The notes: a model not told the origin generated them from the sequence alone. A DNA stretch of 64,000 nt from Planctomycetia bacterium (GCA_015075005.1 JABTVC010000002.1:1036259-1100258), one strand, 5' to 3'. Numbered from the stretch's first letter, positions 18,828-28,859 are shown. Numbers and translations: made by a program.

Positions 18828-19000
18828 TGTATAGGAATTTCAAGTTAAATCAGTCCGTTTAAGTCCCCCTTAATAAAGGGGGATTCAGGGGGTTGTGTTT
18901 CTTTGTGCTATATTACAACCCTCTTGCCTCCTTTATTAAGGGGGATTTTCTATGCCATACATCGTATAAACCGCTTAAATAAAATGAAAATTCCTATACA
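18828..19000. mobile_element. MITE-like element upstream of the Tc toxin gene
   Basis: A 173-base element bounded by inverted ends (TGTATAGGAATTTCA at 18828-18842, TGAAAATTCCTATACA at 18985-19000). It contains an inner long inverted repeat (CCCCCTTAATAAAGGGGGA and its near complement around 18935-18952). No ORF. The ends and size fit a nonautonomous miniature transposon. Confidence 0.65.
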
Positions 19001-19068
19001 ATAAATTTAATTATGTTGGTTTTCGAGAGGCATGGATAAATCCTGTCCCTGTATGTTTTGAACAGGGA

Positions 19069-19138
19069 TTGTTTGTCCGTGCCTAATTAATTTTTCCTTG
19101 ACAATTAAGTGCTATGGATGTTAAAAGGGACAAACAAA
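19069..19138. promoter_or_regulatory. Inverted repeat around the Tc promoter
   Basis: TTGTTTGTCC at 19069-19078 and its exact complement GGACAAACAA at 19129-19138 bracket the predicted promoter, with a 50-base spacing. This could be an operator pair or a DNA/RNA hairpin. Function inferred from position only. Confidence 0.4.
19099..19127 (+). promoter_or_regulatory. Promoter candidate for the riboswitch-Tc transcript
   Basis: A perfect TTGACA (19099-19104), a 17-base spacer and TTAAAA (19122-19127) as a weak -10. It would start RNA ~30 bases before the riboswitch aptamer. Confidence 0.5.
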
Positions 19139-19159
19139 TTGATTTACGCTAATAAAACG

Positions 19160-19260
19160 TTTCGATAAGGGCAAACCCTGAGTAATCAGGGGACGCAAAG
19201 TAATAGGGTCTTCTTAATACAAGGATGTAGTTTAAGAGAAGATAGCTATATCCTTATATT
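19160..19260 (+). promoter_or_regulatory. Cyclic di-GMP-I (GEMM-I) riboswitch
   Basis: The conserved aptamer blocks are present in order: GGGCAAACC (19169-19177), a hairpin CCCTGA/TCAGGG closed by the GNRA tetraloop GTAA (19176-19191), GGGACGCAAAG (19190-19200), then a second arm GGGTCTTC (19206-19213) pairing with GAAGATAGC (19238-19246). P1 is ATAAGG (19165-19170) with CCTTAT (19252-19257). This matches GEMM-I aptamers such as Vc2 in sequence and layout. Directly downstream are an intrinsic terminator and the TcB-TcC gene, so ligand binding would act on transcription termination. Whether c-di-GMP turns expression on or off cannot be read with certainty. Confidence 0.88.
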
Positions 19261-19275
19261 AAGTCGTAAAAAGAC

Positions 19276-19331
19276 AGCCTTACTGCCGAAGATGTTTCAA
19301 ATGAACATTTTTGCAGTAAGGCTTTTTTATT
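19276..19331 (+). terminator. Riboswitch expression-platform terminator
   Basis: AGCCTTACTGC (19276-19286) pairs with GCAGTAAGGCT (19313-19323), 11 bp, with an inner ATGTT/AACAT helix and a tail TTTTTATTTT. It sits 16 bases after the aptamer and ends 3-10 bases before the ATG at 19334. CCTTA of aptamer P1 (19252-19256) could alternatively pair with TAAGG of the terminator arm, a plausible antiterminator switch. Confidence 0.85.
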
Positions 19332-19333
19332 TT

Positions 19334-22300
19334 ATGAACAGAGAAACAGAAAAGCAAAACGCATCTTCCCAATTCCTCAAAACAGATAGGGGAAAGACCA
19401 AATCTAACGCAATTGAAGTGCCTTCTATTTTATTGTCTAAGGGTGGAGGAGCAATCAAAGGCATTGATGAAAAGTTTTCTGTGAATGCTGTTAACGGCAC
19501 CTCTGCTTTTTCATTACCCCTTCCTTTTTCACCTGCGAGAGGTGCATCACTGTCATTAAGTCTTTCTTACAATTCAGGTGCTGGTAATGGGATTTTTGGT
19601 TTGGGTTGGAATCTGAGTTTGAGTTCAATTAAGCGTAAAACCGACAAAAGGCTCCCTCAATATTTGGATGGAATAGATTCTGATACATTCATTTTTTCTG
19701 AAGCCGAAGACCTTGTTCCTGAATTTAAGAAAGAGACAAATGGCAGTTTTAGCGTAGATGCAGATGGTGAATATATCATAAATGGAAGAGAATCATCAGA
19801 TGGGCTTTTTATAATCAGATTTTATAAAGCTCGTATCGAAGGATTATTTGCCCGAATTGAAAGATGGACTCAAAAAACAAATGGAAGGATTAAATGGCGG
19901 GTAATCACGAAAGAAAATACTACCACTCTTTTTGGTTGGACAGATAATTCCATCATATCACATCCGGAGGATTCAACAAAGATTTATGAATGGTTACCCG
20001 AATTTGTATTCGATGATAAAGGAAACTGCTCCCATTACATTTATAAAAAAGAAAATGATACGGGCTTTGATGAATCGTTCCTACATAATCGCAATCGATC
20101 CAAAGCTGGTGAAATTACCTATATCAATCTCTATATTGACAAAGTTCTCTATGGGAATAAGACACCTTACAAACAATTCGGCGATGCCTTTCCAGTCGAA
20201 ACAGATTATATGTTTCAGACCGTTTTTGATTATAGGACATCATTAGTCAATGATTCTTTTGAAATAGTCAATGAATGGGATTTCAGACCCGATGCCTTTT
20301 CTGATTACAAAGCCGGTTTTGAAATAAGAACCACCCGTTTGTGCAAAAGAGTGTTGTTATTCCATGTATTTGATGAATTGGCTCTGAGACCTGATAAATC
20401 CGATAAGAAAACACTGATAAAATCCATTAATTTTGAGTACGACACTTCGATTGAGCAGGATTTCACATTTCTAAAAACGGTTACTTTGTATGGCTACATT
20501 AAAAAAACGGATGGATCTTATTCTCATAAAAAACTCCCTCCCATGGAGTTCGAATACCAGAAGCATGATTGGAATAAAGATATAAAATCCATTTCCCCCG
20601 ATGCCTTGGTTCATGCTCCTGCCGGATTGGACGAACAACAATATCAATTCACCGATTTATTCAATGAAGGTCTCTCCGGAATTCTTACCGAACAAGCCGA
20701 TGGCTGGTATTACAAGCACAATCTGGGTGAGGGTGAATTTGAACAGGCAAGGTTGGTTTCTCCCAAGCCCTCTTTTGCCGGTTTAGGCGGTCAGTTACAA
20801 TTAGCTGATCTGGATGCTGATGGCGGAAAACAATTGGTGAGCTATAGCTCCCAACCCAAAGGATACTTTGAGCTCAGTGATGAGGACGAATGGCAACCAT
20901 TCCGTACTTTTGAAAGTCTTCCAAATATTGATTTAGGTGATGCCAATACCCGTATGCTTGACCTGAATGGCGATGGCAAACCTGAAGTGCTGATTACCGA
21001 AGATAATGTCTTTACCTGGTATGAATCTTCTGGCAGAAAAGGTTTTACGCAGGCTTATAAAACACCTGAATCTTATGATGAAGAGAAGGGCCCTCATCTT
21101 GTATTTGCCGACCCCGCGCAAACCATCTATCTGGCGGATATGTCGGGCGATGGCATGACGGATATTGTCCGCATTCGCAATGGAGAGATTTGCTATTGGC
21201 CCAACTTAGGCTATGGCAAGTTCGGCGCTAAAGTCGGTATGGACAATGCGCCCGTTTTTGACCATCCCGATACCTTCAATCCTGCCTATTTGAGATTAGC
21301 CGACATTGACGGCTCAGGTACTACGGATATTATTTATCTGGGCAAAAACAAATTCACCTGCTGGAAAAATTTAAGCGGCAATCGTTTTAGCCCTGAAAAT
21401 TTTGAGATAGATGCCTTCCCGGAGATACACAATCAATCCAAAATAACGGTAACCGATCTGCTGGGTAATGGCGTAGCCTGTATCGTGTGGTCCAGCAATC
21501 TGGCTAAGGATGCGAATGTCCCTTTAAAGTACATAGACCTGATGAACAGCAAGAAACCGCACATCATGATCTTTTACAAAAATAATCTGGGCAAAGAAGT
21601 AACCCTTGAATACACGCCTTCCACCAAATTTTATATTGAAGATAAAAAGGCAGGAAAACCATGGATTACCAAACTGCATTTTCCGGTGCATTGCATATCC
21701 AAAACCGAAACCAGGGACAGGATTTCAGGTTATCGCTTTGTAAGTTCCTATACATACCACCACGGCTATCACGACCATGCCGAACGGGAGTTTAGGGGCT
21801 TTGGTATGGTTGAGCAAACAGATGCGGAGGATTTTGATCACTGGGTAAAGGGCAATGCCAGTAATATTGTGGACAAAACCCTGCATCAGGAGCCTGTCAT
21901 TACAAAATCATGGTTTCATACCGGGGCATTTTTGAGCAGGGAAAAAATACTCAACCAGTTTGCCCATGAATACTGGTATGAAGAAATGAACCGGCAGGGT
22001 TTTGCGGTAGTCGATCATGAAGCGCCTTTGCCCGATGCACGGCTTATCGCTGCCCCGGGATTAGATGTATCCCTCATAGAAAATCTCAGCTACCAGGAAT
22101 GGCGGGAAGCCTTGCGTGCCTGCAAAGGCATGGGGCTGCGTTCTGAGGTGTTTGCAAAGGATGCTCCGCTTGTTGGCGCTACACCTGCTCAACGTCAGAA
22201 AGAATTAACCCCCTATTCCGTTGCCACGCATAATTGTGTGATTGAACTATTGCAACCCAAAGGCAAAAACAAACACGCCATTTTTGTGGTAAAAGAAAGC

Positions 22301-25300
22301 GAAGCCATCACCTACAGCTATGAGCGCGACACAAAAGACCCACGCATTGCCCACACCCTAAATATCAAAGTGGATGAGTATGGCAATGTCCTGGAATCGG
22401 CTGTTGTTGTGTATCCTCGAATGTTGACAGATGCTTCCTTGCCGGCCGAAACACAACAAGCTCAAAATACTACCACCATTATTTATACCAAAAATCGCTT
22501 TACCAATGATGTAATAGCCGATGATGATTATCGCCTGCGTTTACCATCAGAAGTAAAAACTTACGAATTGAAGGGTGTGACGAAAGCCAATTCCTTATAC
22601 TCAGTGAATGACTTTGAGAATATCCTTACAACTGCCAATGAAGTAGGTTATCATCAAATTGATACAAATCCTGCCCCCGGAACTTCACAGAAAAGATTAA
22701 TAGAGCATGTACGGACCACATTTTATAAAAACGACCTCATCGGCGCTTTAGCTTTACATCAGTTAGAATCAAAAGGACTCCCTTTTGAAAGTTATCAGTT
22801 GGCTTATACGCCTGTCCTTATTGCCGATATTTTTGGCACCAAGGTTGATGCGGTCCTGATGCTGGAAGGCAAATTCACCCACAGCGAGGTAGATGATAAC
22901 TGGTGGATACGCTCTGGCACTACCCAGTTTATAGAAGGATTAGAAACCGCAGCCGATGCTCAAAACCGCTTCTATGTGCCCATTTCCTATACCGACCCGT
23001 ATGGCGCTAAAACAAAGGTAAAATATTACAGCAACTATTTCCTGTTTATAGAAGAAACAGAAGATGCCATAGGCAATAAGGCAAGAGTTGATCTTTTTAA
23101 TTTCAGAACGCTTTCACCCAGGCGGATGAGAGATGCCAATGACAATATCTCCGAAGCCGTCACAGATGAGTTGGGATTGGTAAAAGCCATGGCGGTATTT
23201 GGCAAAGGTAATGAGGCGGATGATTTAACAGGGTTAAATGAATTTATTACTGCTGCTGAAAAAACTCAGGTTACAAACTTTTTCAATGCGCCTGACTCTG
23301 TTCAATTAACTAACCTTGGGAAAAACCTGCTTCAACACGCCACAGCAAGATTTGTCTATGACTTTGATGTGTATAAAACTTCCGGAAAACCTGTAGTAGT
23401 TGCCTCCATCGTTCGGGAGGAGCATTTTCAGAAAAACAGTAATTCTCCCATTCAACTCAGTTTTGAATACTCCAACGGTTTAGGGCAGGTGGTAATGAAG
23501 AAAGTACAGGCAGAACCCGGACTTTCCAAACAGGTTACCATTCATCCTGATGATACTTACACTATTGCTGACATTAATACTGCCACACTTAATCCCAAGC
23601 AACTCCGCTGGATTGGTAACGGCAGAACCATACTGAACAATAAAGGCAATGCCGTAAAACAATACGAACCCTATTTCTCTGTAACGCATCAATACGAAGA
23701 CCTGAAAGAATTAGTAGAGACCGGAGTTACACCTATTCTTTACTACGATGCCATAGGTCGTCTGGTAAAGACTGTAATGCCGGATACTACTTTCTCAAAA
23801 ACCGAATTTGATTCATGGAAGCAAAGCATATATGACCCCAACGATACGATTTTGGAATCTTCCTGGTATCATAACCGCACCAACCGCCTGATAGATGCAG
23901 AACTGATAGCGGCAGGCAAAGACCCCGGCAGGGAAAAACTGGCTGCCGATAAAGCCGCCAAACATGCCAACACACCATCAACACAACACTTTGATACTTT
24001 AGGAAGACCTGTATTGTCGGTTGACCATAATAAGAATTTGGTTACTGATGCAGATGAATTTTACCTTACCAAAGTAAAATTAGACACTGAAGGTAATCTG
24101 CGAAGCGTAACCGATGCCCGGGGCAATGTGGTTATGCAATATAAATATGATATGCTGGGCAACAAGGTATATCAAAACAGCATGGATGCAGGGCAACGCT
24201 GGCTACTGGTTAATATTCTTGGAAACCCGCTGCGCACCTGGGATGAGCGCAATCATGAGTTTCAGCATGAATATGATATTTTGCATCGCCCCACTCAGAG
24301 CAAAGTATTGGGTGGCGATGGCGACACGCCGCTTGACAATATTTTTGACAGAGTGTTCTATGGAGAAGCAGAAGCCAATCCTAAACTGAAAAACCTCAAG
24401 GGGCAGGTTGTAAAACATTACGACACAGGCAGATTGATGGAAACGCCGGAATACGATTTCAAAGGACAGCCAAAATCTACCACACGTAAGCTATTTAAAA
24501 ATTATAAAGGCGTAGCCAACTGGATAGACGCCAACTTAGCGAATGACTTAGAGGCAGAAAGTTTTACGTTTATCACAGAAACAGACGCCCTCGGCAGAAT
24601 AACTCAACAAACTGCCCCTGATGGCAGCATCATCACCCCTTCATACAACGAAGCGAATCTGTTTGAGCGGGTGGAGGCCAAACTACGCGGCGCTGCGGTC
24701 GCCACGCTCTTCGTCACCGACATCGATTACGACGCCAAAGGCCAGCGCACGCTGATCGACTACGGCAACGGGGTCAGGATTACGTATGAATACGACCCAC
24801 TGACCTTTCGACTCACTCACCTGAAGACGCTGCGCGGCGCAGAACAGTTGCAAAACCTCTTCTACACCTATGATCCAGTCGGGAACATTACCTCCATCCG
24901 CGACGATGCCCAGCAGACGATCTACTTCAATGGTGAAGTCGTCGAGCCGCACTGCGACTATGTCTATGATGCCCTTTATCGCCTGATTAATGCCAAAGGC
25001 CGCGAGCATATCGGCCAGCTTGGACGGCCTGAGACCACATGGAACGACGAGTTTCGCGTGAATCTTCAGCACCCCCATGACGGGCAAGCGATGCGAAACT
25101 ACATCGAGCAGTATGAGTATGACCCTGTCGGTAATTTCGAGAAGCTGATCCATCAAGCAGCCAATGGCAATTGGACCCGTGCTTACACTTACACCGAACC
25201 CAGCCTGATTGAGCCGGGTAAGAACAATAACCGTCTGAGCAGCACCGTCGTCCACCCGAATGGTAACCAGCCCATGGTCGAGCCCTATACCCACGACGCC

Positions 25301-26878
25301 CACGGCAATATGACTTCGATGCCCCATCTTTTGACGATGGAGTGGGACTTCAAAGACCAGCTTCAGGCGACCTCAAAGCAGGTCGTCAACAACGGCGGCA
25401 CGCCGGAAACCACCTATTACGTCTACGATGCCGCCGGGCAGCGTGTGCGCAAAGTAACCGAGCGCCAGGCCGCCGTCGGGCAGACGCCCATGCGTATGAA
25501 AGAGCGCATCTACTTGGGTGGCTTCGAGATCTACCGCGAGTACGAGAACGACGATGCCACGATTGTGCTGGAGCGCGAGACGCTGCATATTATGGACGAC
25601 CAGCAGCGCATTGCAGTGGTGGAGACTCGCACGCAGGGTAACGATGGTTCACCGGCACAGCTCATCCGCTATCAATTGGGCAATAATCTCGGCTCGACCA
25701 GCCTGGAGCTGGATGATCAGGCGCAGATCATCTCTTATGAGGAATATTACCCGTACGGCAGCACATCCTATCAGGCCGTGCGAAGTCAGACCGAGGCAAC
25801 GAAGCGCTACCGCTACACGGGAATGGAGCGAGACGACGAGAATGGTTTGAGCTACCACGGCGCCCGGTATTACGCACCGTGGCTCGGCCGGTGGATCAAT
25901 TGTGATCCTAGCGGCATAACGGGCGGCATAAACCTGTATCTCTTCGTACATGGCAACCCGGTTACCCGGCTGGATCCTTCAGGACGCGAGCCAATTGACG
26001 CGAATAGAATACTTAATGAACTCGTGACCTGGGCGCAGAGTCTGGGGGGCGTATACCGTGGACACGCGCCTCAATCCGTCAGGCTTCACGACATACTTCG
26101 AACGGAATTGCCCAAGGGCGTCGGCGACAGCCCCCGGCTGATTACCGAAGCGGTGATCAATCAGGAGGGCAAGATCGTGAGACACGGCAAAGGACCGCAA
26201 GTTCCAGGCGGACAGCCGAAAGGCACGTTTCAAACCATCGACGTATTAGTGATCAACGACAATGTAACTGCGAAAGAGATTCAGCAGATTCGCCGGGGAG
26301 AAATCTCTGCAAGAGGAAAAGTGATACCTGCTGACCTTAAACTCGGCGGCTCATCAATGTCGAAAACAGCCGCTGCGGGATTGGAGGCGCGACTTGGTGC
26401 GCGGCCGGTTCTGATCGGTCAACAAGGACAGTACTTCACCTCACGTTCCACGCTGCCAAAAAGTCAGCGAGGTTCTGTATCGGTGGGGCTAATGCTCGCT
26501 GCCGCGTTCGTCGGAATTCTAGCCAGTTCCGAGGATGCGCGCAGCGTAGCAAAGACTGTGGCTGTAGGAGGCGCATTGGAATACGGAGCAGCCAGAGCGA
26601 TGGGGCCGAAGCTCGGTCCAGGAGTCGTTACCTTCGTGCTGGGAATGTGTAGCGATAAGGCGGGAAGTTGTGAGACGCAGGCAGCCGAAAGAGAAATCAA
26701 TGAACGTATCGCGAAAGAATTCCCCGGTGAATATGAGTCAGCCCAAAGATGCGTCCCTTGGATTAATTTTCCATGCATTGATGCTACGATTGGAAACCCG
26801 TATGGTCCAAACTACGGTGCGGCCAGGAACAAGGTCATATTGATGCTAAACGAGGAGGCGCGACTGCGAGAAAAATAA
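19334..26878 (+). CDS. Tc toxin TcB-TcC fusion (SpvB/TcdB plus RHS) with C-terminal effector
   Basis: 2514 residues from ATG 19334. In-frame starts upstream lie inside the terminator and are rejected. Domain order: SpvB domain (~40-330, with YNSGAGNGIFGLGWNLSLSS); FG-GAP/VCBS repeats of the TcB beta-propeller (LADLDADGG, LNGDGKPEV, MSGDGMTDI, IDGSGTTDI; ~490-720); TcdB mid regions; YD/RHS repeats (~1480-2120); and the RHS core YRYTGMERDDENGLSYHGAR...LGRWINCDPSG...D2214PSG. The tail, residues ~2218-2514, is variable. In Tc toxins the TcB-TcC cocoon encloses and autocleaves the C-terminal effector, which passes through the TcA channel. The tail has no certain family. It contains TIDVLVI and PADLKLG (a faint D...DxK nuclease pattern), a hydrophobic stretch (~2385-2400) and late cysteines. 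Base composition rises sharply in GC from ~24,680. No signal peptide, as usual. Confidence 0.92.
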   Translation: MNRETEKQNASSQFLKTDRGKTKSNAIEVPSILLSKGGGAIKGIDEKFSVNAVNGTSAFSLPLPFSPARGASLSLSLSYNSGAGNGIFGLGWNLSLSSIKRKTDKRLPQYLDGIDSDTFIFSEAEDLVPEFKKETNGSFSVDADGEYIINGRESSDGLFIIRFYKARIEGLFARIERWTQKTNGRIKWRVITKENTTTLFGWTDNSIISHPEDSTKIYEWLPEFVFDDKGNCSHYIYKKENDTGFDESFLHNRNRSKAGEITYINLYIDKVLYGNKTPYKQFGDAFPVETDYMFQTVFDYRTSLVNDSFEIVNEWDFRPDAFSDYKAGFEIRTTRLCKRVLLFHVFDELALRPDKSDKKTLIKSINFEYDTSIEQDFTFLKTVTLYGYIKKTDGSYSHKKLPPMEFEYQKHDWNKDIKSISPDALVHAPAGLDEQQYQFTDLFNEGLSGILTEQADGWYYKHNLGEGEFEQARLVSPKPSFAGLGGQLQLADLDADGGKQLVSYSSQPKGYFELSDEDEWQPFRTFESLPNIDLGDANTRMLDLNGDGKPEVLITEDNVFTWYESSGRKGFTQAYKTPESYDEEKGPHLVFADPAQTIYLADMSGDGMTDIVRIRNGEICYWPNLGYGKFGAKVGMDNAPVFDHPDTFNPAYLRLADIDGSGTTDIIYLGKNKFTCWKNLSGNRFSPENFEIDAFPEIHNQSKITVTDLLGNGVACIVWSSNLAKDANVPLKYIDLMNSKKPHIMIFYKNNLGKEVTLEYTPSTKFYIEDKKAGKPWITKLHFPVHCISKTETRDRISGYRFVSSYTYHHGYHDHAEREFRGFGMVEQTDAEDFDHWVKGNASNIVDKTLHQEPVITKSWFHTGAFLSREKILNQFAHEYWYEEMNRQGFAVVDHEAPLPDARLIAAPGLDVSLIENLSYQEWREALRACKGMGLRSEVFAKDAPLVGATPAQRQKELTPYSVATHNCVIELLQPKGKNKHAIFVVKESEAITYSYERDTKDPRIAHTLNIKVDEYGNVLESAVVVYPRMLTDASLPAETQQAQNTTTIIYTKNRFTNDVIADDDYRLRLPSEVKTYELKGVTKANSLYSVNDFENILTTANEVGYHQIDTNPAPGTSQKRLIEHVRTTFYKNDLIGALALHQLESKGLPFESYQLAYTPVLIADIFGTKVDAVLMLEGKFTHSEVDDNWWIRSGTTQFIEGLETAADAQNRFYVPISYTDPYGAKTKVKYYSNYFLFIEETEDAIGNKARVDLFNFRTLSPRRMRDANDNISEAVTDELGLVKAMAVFGKGNEADDLTGLNEFITAAEKTQVTNFFNAPDSVQLTNLGKNLLQHATARFVYDFDVYKTSGKPVVVASIVREEHFQKNSNSPIQLSFEYSNGLGQVVMKKVQAEPGLSKQVTIHPDDTYTIADINTATLNPKQLRWIGNGRTILNNKGNAVKQYEPYFSVTHQYEDLKELVETGVTPILYYDAIGRLVKTVMPDTTFSKTEFDSWKQSIYDPNDTILESSWYHNRTNRLIDAELIAAGKDPGREKLAADKAAKHANTPSTQHFDTLGRPVLSVDHNKNLVTDADEFYLTKVKLDTEGNLRSVTDARGNVVMQYKYDMLGNKVYQNSMDAGQRWLLVNILGNPLRTWDERNHEFQHEYDILHRPTQSKVLGGDGDTPLDNIFDRVFYGEAEANPKLKNLKGQVVKHYDTGRLMETPEYDFKGQPKSTTRKLFKNYKGVANWIDANLANDLEAESFTFITETDALGRITQQTAPDGSIITPSYNEANLFERVEAKLRGAAVATLFVTDIDYDAKGQRTLIDYGNGVRITYEYDPLTFRLTHLKTLRGAEQLQNLFYTYDPVGNITSIRDDAQQTIYFNGEVVEPHCDYVYDALYRLINAKGREHIGQLGRPETTWNDEFRVNLQHPHDGQAMRNYIEQYEYDPVGNFEKLIHQAANGNWTRAYTYTEPSLIEPGKNNNRLSSTVVHPNGNQPMVEPYTHDAHGNMTSMPHLLTMEWDFKDQLQATSKQVVNNGGTPETTYYVYDAAGQRVRKVTERQAAVGQTPMRMKERIYLGGFEIYREYENDDATIVLERETLHIMDDQQRIAVVETRTQGNDGSPAQLIRYQLGNNLGSTSLELDDQAQIISYEEYYPYGSTSYQAVRSQTEATKRYRYTGMERDDENGLSYHGARYYAPWLGRWINCDPSGITGGINLYLFVHGNPVTRLDPSGREPIDANRILNELVTWAQSLGGVYRGHAPQSVRLHDILRTELPKGVGDSPRLITEAVINQEGKIVRHGKGPQVPGGQPKGTFQTIDVLVINDNVTAKEIQQIRRGEISARGKVIPADLKLGGSSMSKTAAAGLEARLGARPVLIGQQGQYFTSRSTLPKSQRGSVSVGLMLAAAFVGILASSEDARSVAKTVAVGGALEYGAARAMGPKLGPGVVTFVLGMCSDKAGSCETQAAEREINERIAKEFPGEYESAQRCVPWINFPCIDATIGNPYGPNYGAARNKVILMLNEEARLREK

Positions 26879-27074
26879 ACCAGGCAAGGTCCTCTCCAGC
26901 GGGAGCAAGGAAGCTGTGCAGAAAAGCTTGCCGAGACGTGGGTCCAAGGAAACATCCGCGACCCCTTGCGATCCAAGAGGCGTACATCAATCTCTACAGT
27001 CCTTGAGCCGGGTAGACATTCTATGTCAAGCTCTTTTTTCTTTATAAAAGAGCTAAAAATCTTTAAAATTAAGG
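26879..27074. other. Region after the effector; no immunity gene seen
   Basis: No convincing ORF. A 9-bp hairpin AGCTCTTTT/AAAAGAGCT (27029-27054) may act as a terminator. The stretch to ~27,015 keeps the GC-rich character of the effector end, then composition returns to host-like before the IS110 remnant. Confidence 0.5.
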
Positions 27075-28290
27075 ATTACAAGGCCATAGCCCAGGGACGT
27101 GTTTTGCTTTGAGGTTTTGAATATGCACCGCTTCATCATAGGTAGTTCCTGAGACCAAAGAGCAAAAAATTTTGATCCATTTTTGCCGAGGTTGCGCAGG
27201 ATGGTAGAATGATTTTGGTTTCTCTCTGCTTGTGGTAATCGTAGAATGCCCGTGCCCAGCGTGAGTGGCTGATACTGGTAAAAGCCCAATCACGAAATGT
27301 CCTTCTGAGGGGTTTACACAGGCGTAACGCAGAGATACCGTTCTCCATTTTCCGCTTTCCTGACAACCGGCACACAACCGGAGAGTTTTGCAATTTCGCA
27401 GCGGTCTGGAAGCGGTGATGGCCGTCTTTGCTGTTTGGCCAAGGATAGCGACCAGTTCCGGCGCAGGCGTTCTCCCACGCCCGGCAAACTCTTGACCGGG
27501 TTCGATTCGAGGAGATTATCCAGGATATGCTGAATTTCCTGTTCATAATGGGTAATATGTTTTTAAGATTTTCGAGTTGGCCGAGAAGCATTCCCCAGGC
27601 GAAGTCTTCGGAACGGGCGGTTATTTTGTCGGGTTGGAGGAAGGAGATTGAATGGTCTTCCAGTGTTCTTCGGCCTTGGTGGGATACGAGTAGCGATGTT
27701 TCCTGAGAAATGCAAGGAAGGTCTTTTTGCAGGCACTCAGGGCGTCGTGATCGGGAAAAGCCTTGAGAAATTGATGAATATCTGTGAATTCAGGAAAACA
27801 TCTCCAGCGCCTTTGGATAGAATTCTTTCAAGCAGGAGATAACCTGGTTGATAATTCTTGATTTTCATCAACCGCTTTCCGAAGGTCGCTGCAAAGCCTG
27901 TCGAGAGCCGGTAATCTTCGGGAAGGGGCTTGAGTGGTCGAAACAGGTGTCGGTCAGTTCGCAAGAGATGGCCGAGCGACAGGGCGTCGAGGACGTCAGA
28001 TTTTGCCTTTGAAAGCACGTGCCGATCCTTATAACGGTTGACTGCCTTTGGATTGATGGCATAGACGGTGTAGCCTTTCTGTAAGAGTTCATGCACCAGA
28101 AGTCCCTCGCTTGTCCTCGATGGCAACCAATACGAGGCTGGGTGATGTCTGATGATTTGTGATGTGTGAATGAAGCAGGCAAATCCATCGCAGGTGTGGT
28201 CAATCCGGAATTGATCGAGTGTTTTGCTGAGTCATCGGTAATAACGATATCGTGATGATCATCAGCCCAGTCAATGCCGACATAAATCAT
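27075..28290 (-). pseudogene. IS110-family transposase, multiply frameshifted
   Basis: From ATG 28290 the frame reads MIYVGIDWADDHHDIVI, the first DEDD block of IS110 transposases. The pattern continues in other frames (ELLQKGYTVYAINPKAVNRYKDR, then SKAKSDVLDALSLGHLLRTD at ~28.1-27.95 kb). The C-terminal Transposase_20 region follows with a SLPGVGERL-like segment and RYAC, down to ~27.1 kb. At least four indels break it. It separates the Tc genes and is an insertion in the locus. Confidence 0.8.
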
Positions 28291-28522
28291 TTTTGTTCCA
28301 TTGCATGGTCTCCTTCCATGAAAAAGTGTTTGTGGATGCCCGAAAGAGCGAGCTATTTCTGTTACCCGTTGATGGCCTTTATATGGACTTTTCAGAACAT
28401 TCTATTGATCATACGGTTGCAGAAATCGGCACAAGGAAGATGAGTATGGTCTACGCGAGGTCATCGTGTGACAGGGTAGGCGCGACTCTATCTTCCTGTG
28501 CCTTTCATCGACATTTTTTCGG

Positions 28523-28583
28523 GCGGGAAGGAGCGGTTAACTCAGTCGTCCTACGGACTCCTTCCGTTAACCGCCCTTCCCGC
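28523..28583. repeat. Long inverted repeat near the IS110 end
   Basis: GCGGGAAGGAGCGGTTAAC (28523-28541) and GTTAACCGCCCTTCCCGC (28566-28583) pair over 18 bp with one bulge around a 24-base loop that itself contains a GTCGTCC..GGACTCC element. It lies ~230 bases upstream of the IS110 start. IS110 elements often target such palindromes. Confidence 0.6.
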
Positions 28584-28859
28584 AATTCTGTTAACTATTT
28601 TAGTTAACTCTGATATTATTTCAATGAATTATAGACACCATAACATATAAGGTAGGCATCATACGCATCAACCTAACTTTTACTAAAAAACGAGCAGTTA
28701 GAGCAAAGGAGAAGTAAAAAATAGTAAATTTTCAATGTGAGATTAATTTTTTTAAATAAACACATTTTTTTCGGGACACGGAGGAATTTTTTTGCTATAA
28801 AGTAAATATCATAGCATAAATAATTTCTTAGTAAATCAAAATACAATACGAACCAAAGC

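Noticed and set aside
24683..25327. 214-codon open frame on the minus strand
   Set aside because: It lies fully inside the RHS part of the toxin gene; long antisense frames are expected in this GC-rich stretch.
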